Origin: Dokdonella sp.
Lineage (GTDB): Bacteria > Pseudomonadota > Gammaproteobacteria > Xanthomonadales > Rhodanobacteraceae
Direction of reading: 5' to 3'
Assembly (NCBI GenBank): GCA_019634795.1
Contig: JAHCAR010000011.1
Span: 58,349-122,348, forward strand
Length of the DNA: 64,000 bases
Part shown: positions 63,446-64,000 of the stretch, one piece after another
Position numbering within the stretch: the first letter of the stretch is position 1
How the letters are laid out: each line of letters opens with the position of its first letter
Notes under the pieces: model-generated
What the model was told of the DNA's origin: nothing
What the model saw: only the letters and a program-made list of their open reading frames with translations
The model's database searches: none
Translations under genes and position numbers: made by a program

Positions 63446-63976
63446 ATGAATCCTAGTCTCGTTGCCATTGATCTTGCAAAGCATTGCTATCAGGTCTGCG
63501 TGTTGGATGCCGAAGGCAAGGTGAAATCCAATCGCCGACTCTCGCTGGCCAAGTTCAACGAGTTCATCCACAAGGTGCAGGCGACGTCCTTCGCCATGGA
63601 AGCCTGCGCCAGTTCCAACTACTGGGGCCGGCGCTTGCAGGCGCTGGGACATCGGGTTCATTTGATTCCAGCGCAACATGTCAAAGCGTTCTGTCGGGTG
63701 CACAAGAGCGATGGCCACGATGCCCTGGCCATTGCCGAAGCCGCGCAGCGCCCGAACATCCACTTCGTTCCGGTAAAAACCCTCGAGCAGCAGGATCTGA
63801 AATTGCTCGGACGCATCCGCGAGCGCCTGATCCAGCAACGAACGGCCACCATCAACCAGTGCCGCGGGCTCGCGCGGGAGTATGGCGTTCACTTCGCCCT
63901 GAGCCGCCGAGCGTTAATGCGTGAATTGCCGGAGGCTCTGGAGCCGGCGGATGGCCGTCTGTCCTGCGTGGTGTAA
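63446..63976 (+). mobile_element. IS110-family transposase, N-terminal part (truncated or frameshifted)
   Basis: 176 residues. The N-terminal DEDD (RuvC-like) domain is complete: VAIDLAKHCYQVCVLD with Asp9, SFAMEACASSNYWGR with the Glu, and KSDGHDALAIAEAA with the two Asp. The helical part RIRERLIQQRTATINQCRGL also fits. A stop at 63974-63976 ends it at half the usual length of about 340. The C-terminal Transposase_20 domain with the catalytic serine is missing. A different frame is open to the window end, so a frameshift is possible and the rest may lie beyond 64000. It is preceded by a 190-base leader with a strong inverted repeat. Confidence 0.82.
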
Positions 63977-64000
63977 GACGACACCCTAATCTGCCGCTAA

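Overview
The window is high-GC DNA from a gammaproteobacterium. Several things point to the Lysobacterales (Xanthomonadales), perhaps a Rhodanobacteraceae relative: secreted proteins ending in IFADGFE-type tails, a recC-recB-recD operon, and the GyrA, SufT and DUF2058 types. The placement is an inference; no rRNA or other marker is present, and I saw no tRNA, rRNA or CRISPR array.

Positions 1-31.2 kb are mostly core chromosome. In order they hold the start of a divergent exported protein, recCBD, a large secreted protein, mtnA, a GtrA-type membrane protein, gyrA, sufT, two MocR-type regulators each divergent from enzyme genes, a DUF2058 protein, a metallo-beta-lactamase-fold/cupin pair, a cytochrome b561/LuxR-type pair, a DUF1328 protein, a sulfotransferase, a Tat-exported PhoD phosphatase and a TPR protein. 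Two regulatory palindromes are clear: 22196-22222 (MocR) and 41796-41821 (TetR).

Positions 31.2-41.8 kb hold putP and a secreted RCC1-repeat protein gene, which has 14 near-identical 150-bp repeats and is broken by a one-base deletion. That gene is bracketed by a decayed and an intact copy of the same metallophosphoesterase 3' end. A diacylglycerol-kinase-like gene and a TetR-GST-VOC-DUF1428 operon follow.

Positions 41.9-64 kb are accessory. Surface and secreted genes (beta-helix protein, acyltransferase, GH74 glycosidase, hexaheme cytochrome c, TauE/SafE transporter, SUKH protein) are separated by a dispersed REP-like repeat with core TGGGTGTCCCGGAT. The likely driver is a REP-associated tyrosine-transposase (RAYT) family: one intact copy (59808-60791), one frameshifted copy (49763-50330) and one 3' remnant (57312-57447). 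Two longer repeat modules occur with them: A (three copies, about 170 bp) and B (two copies, about 220 bp). Module B follows an IS110 transposase 3' remnant. A 5' IS110 fragment, with its ribosome binding site inside a long-range inverted repeat, closes the window, and an AT-richer two-gene cargo lies between the two IS110 pieces. The repeats have cut or extended neighbouring genes, including a DUF11-type secreted protein and a large membrane protein.

The most unusual signals are the RAYT/REP/module A/module B/IS110 mosaic, the recurrent C-terminal GFE/GFD tag on five otherwise unrelated secreted proteins, and the repeat-rich, frameshifted RCC1 gene.
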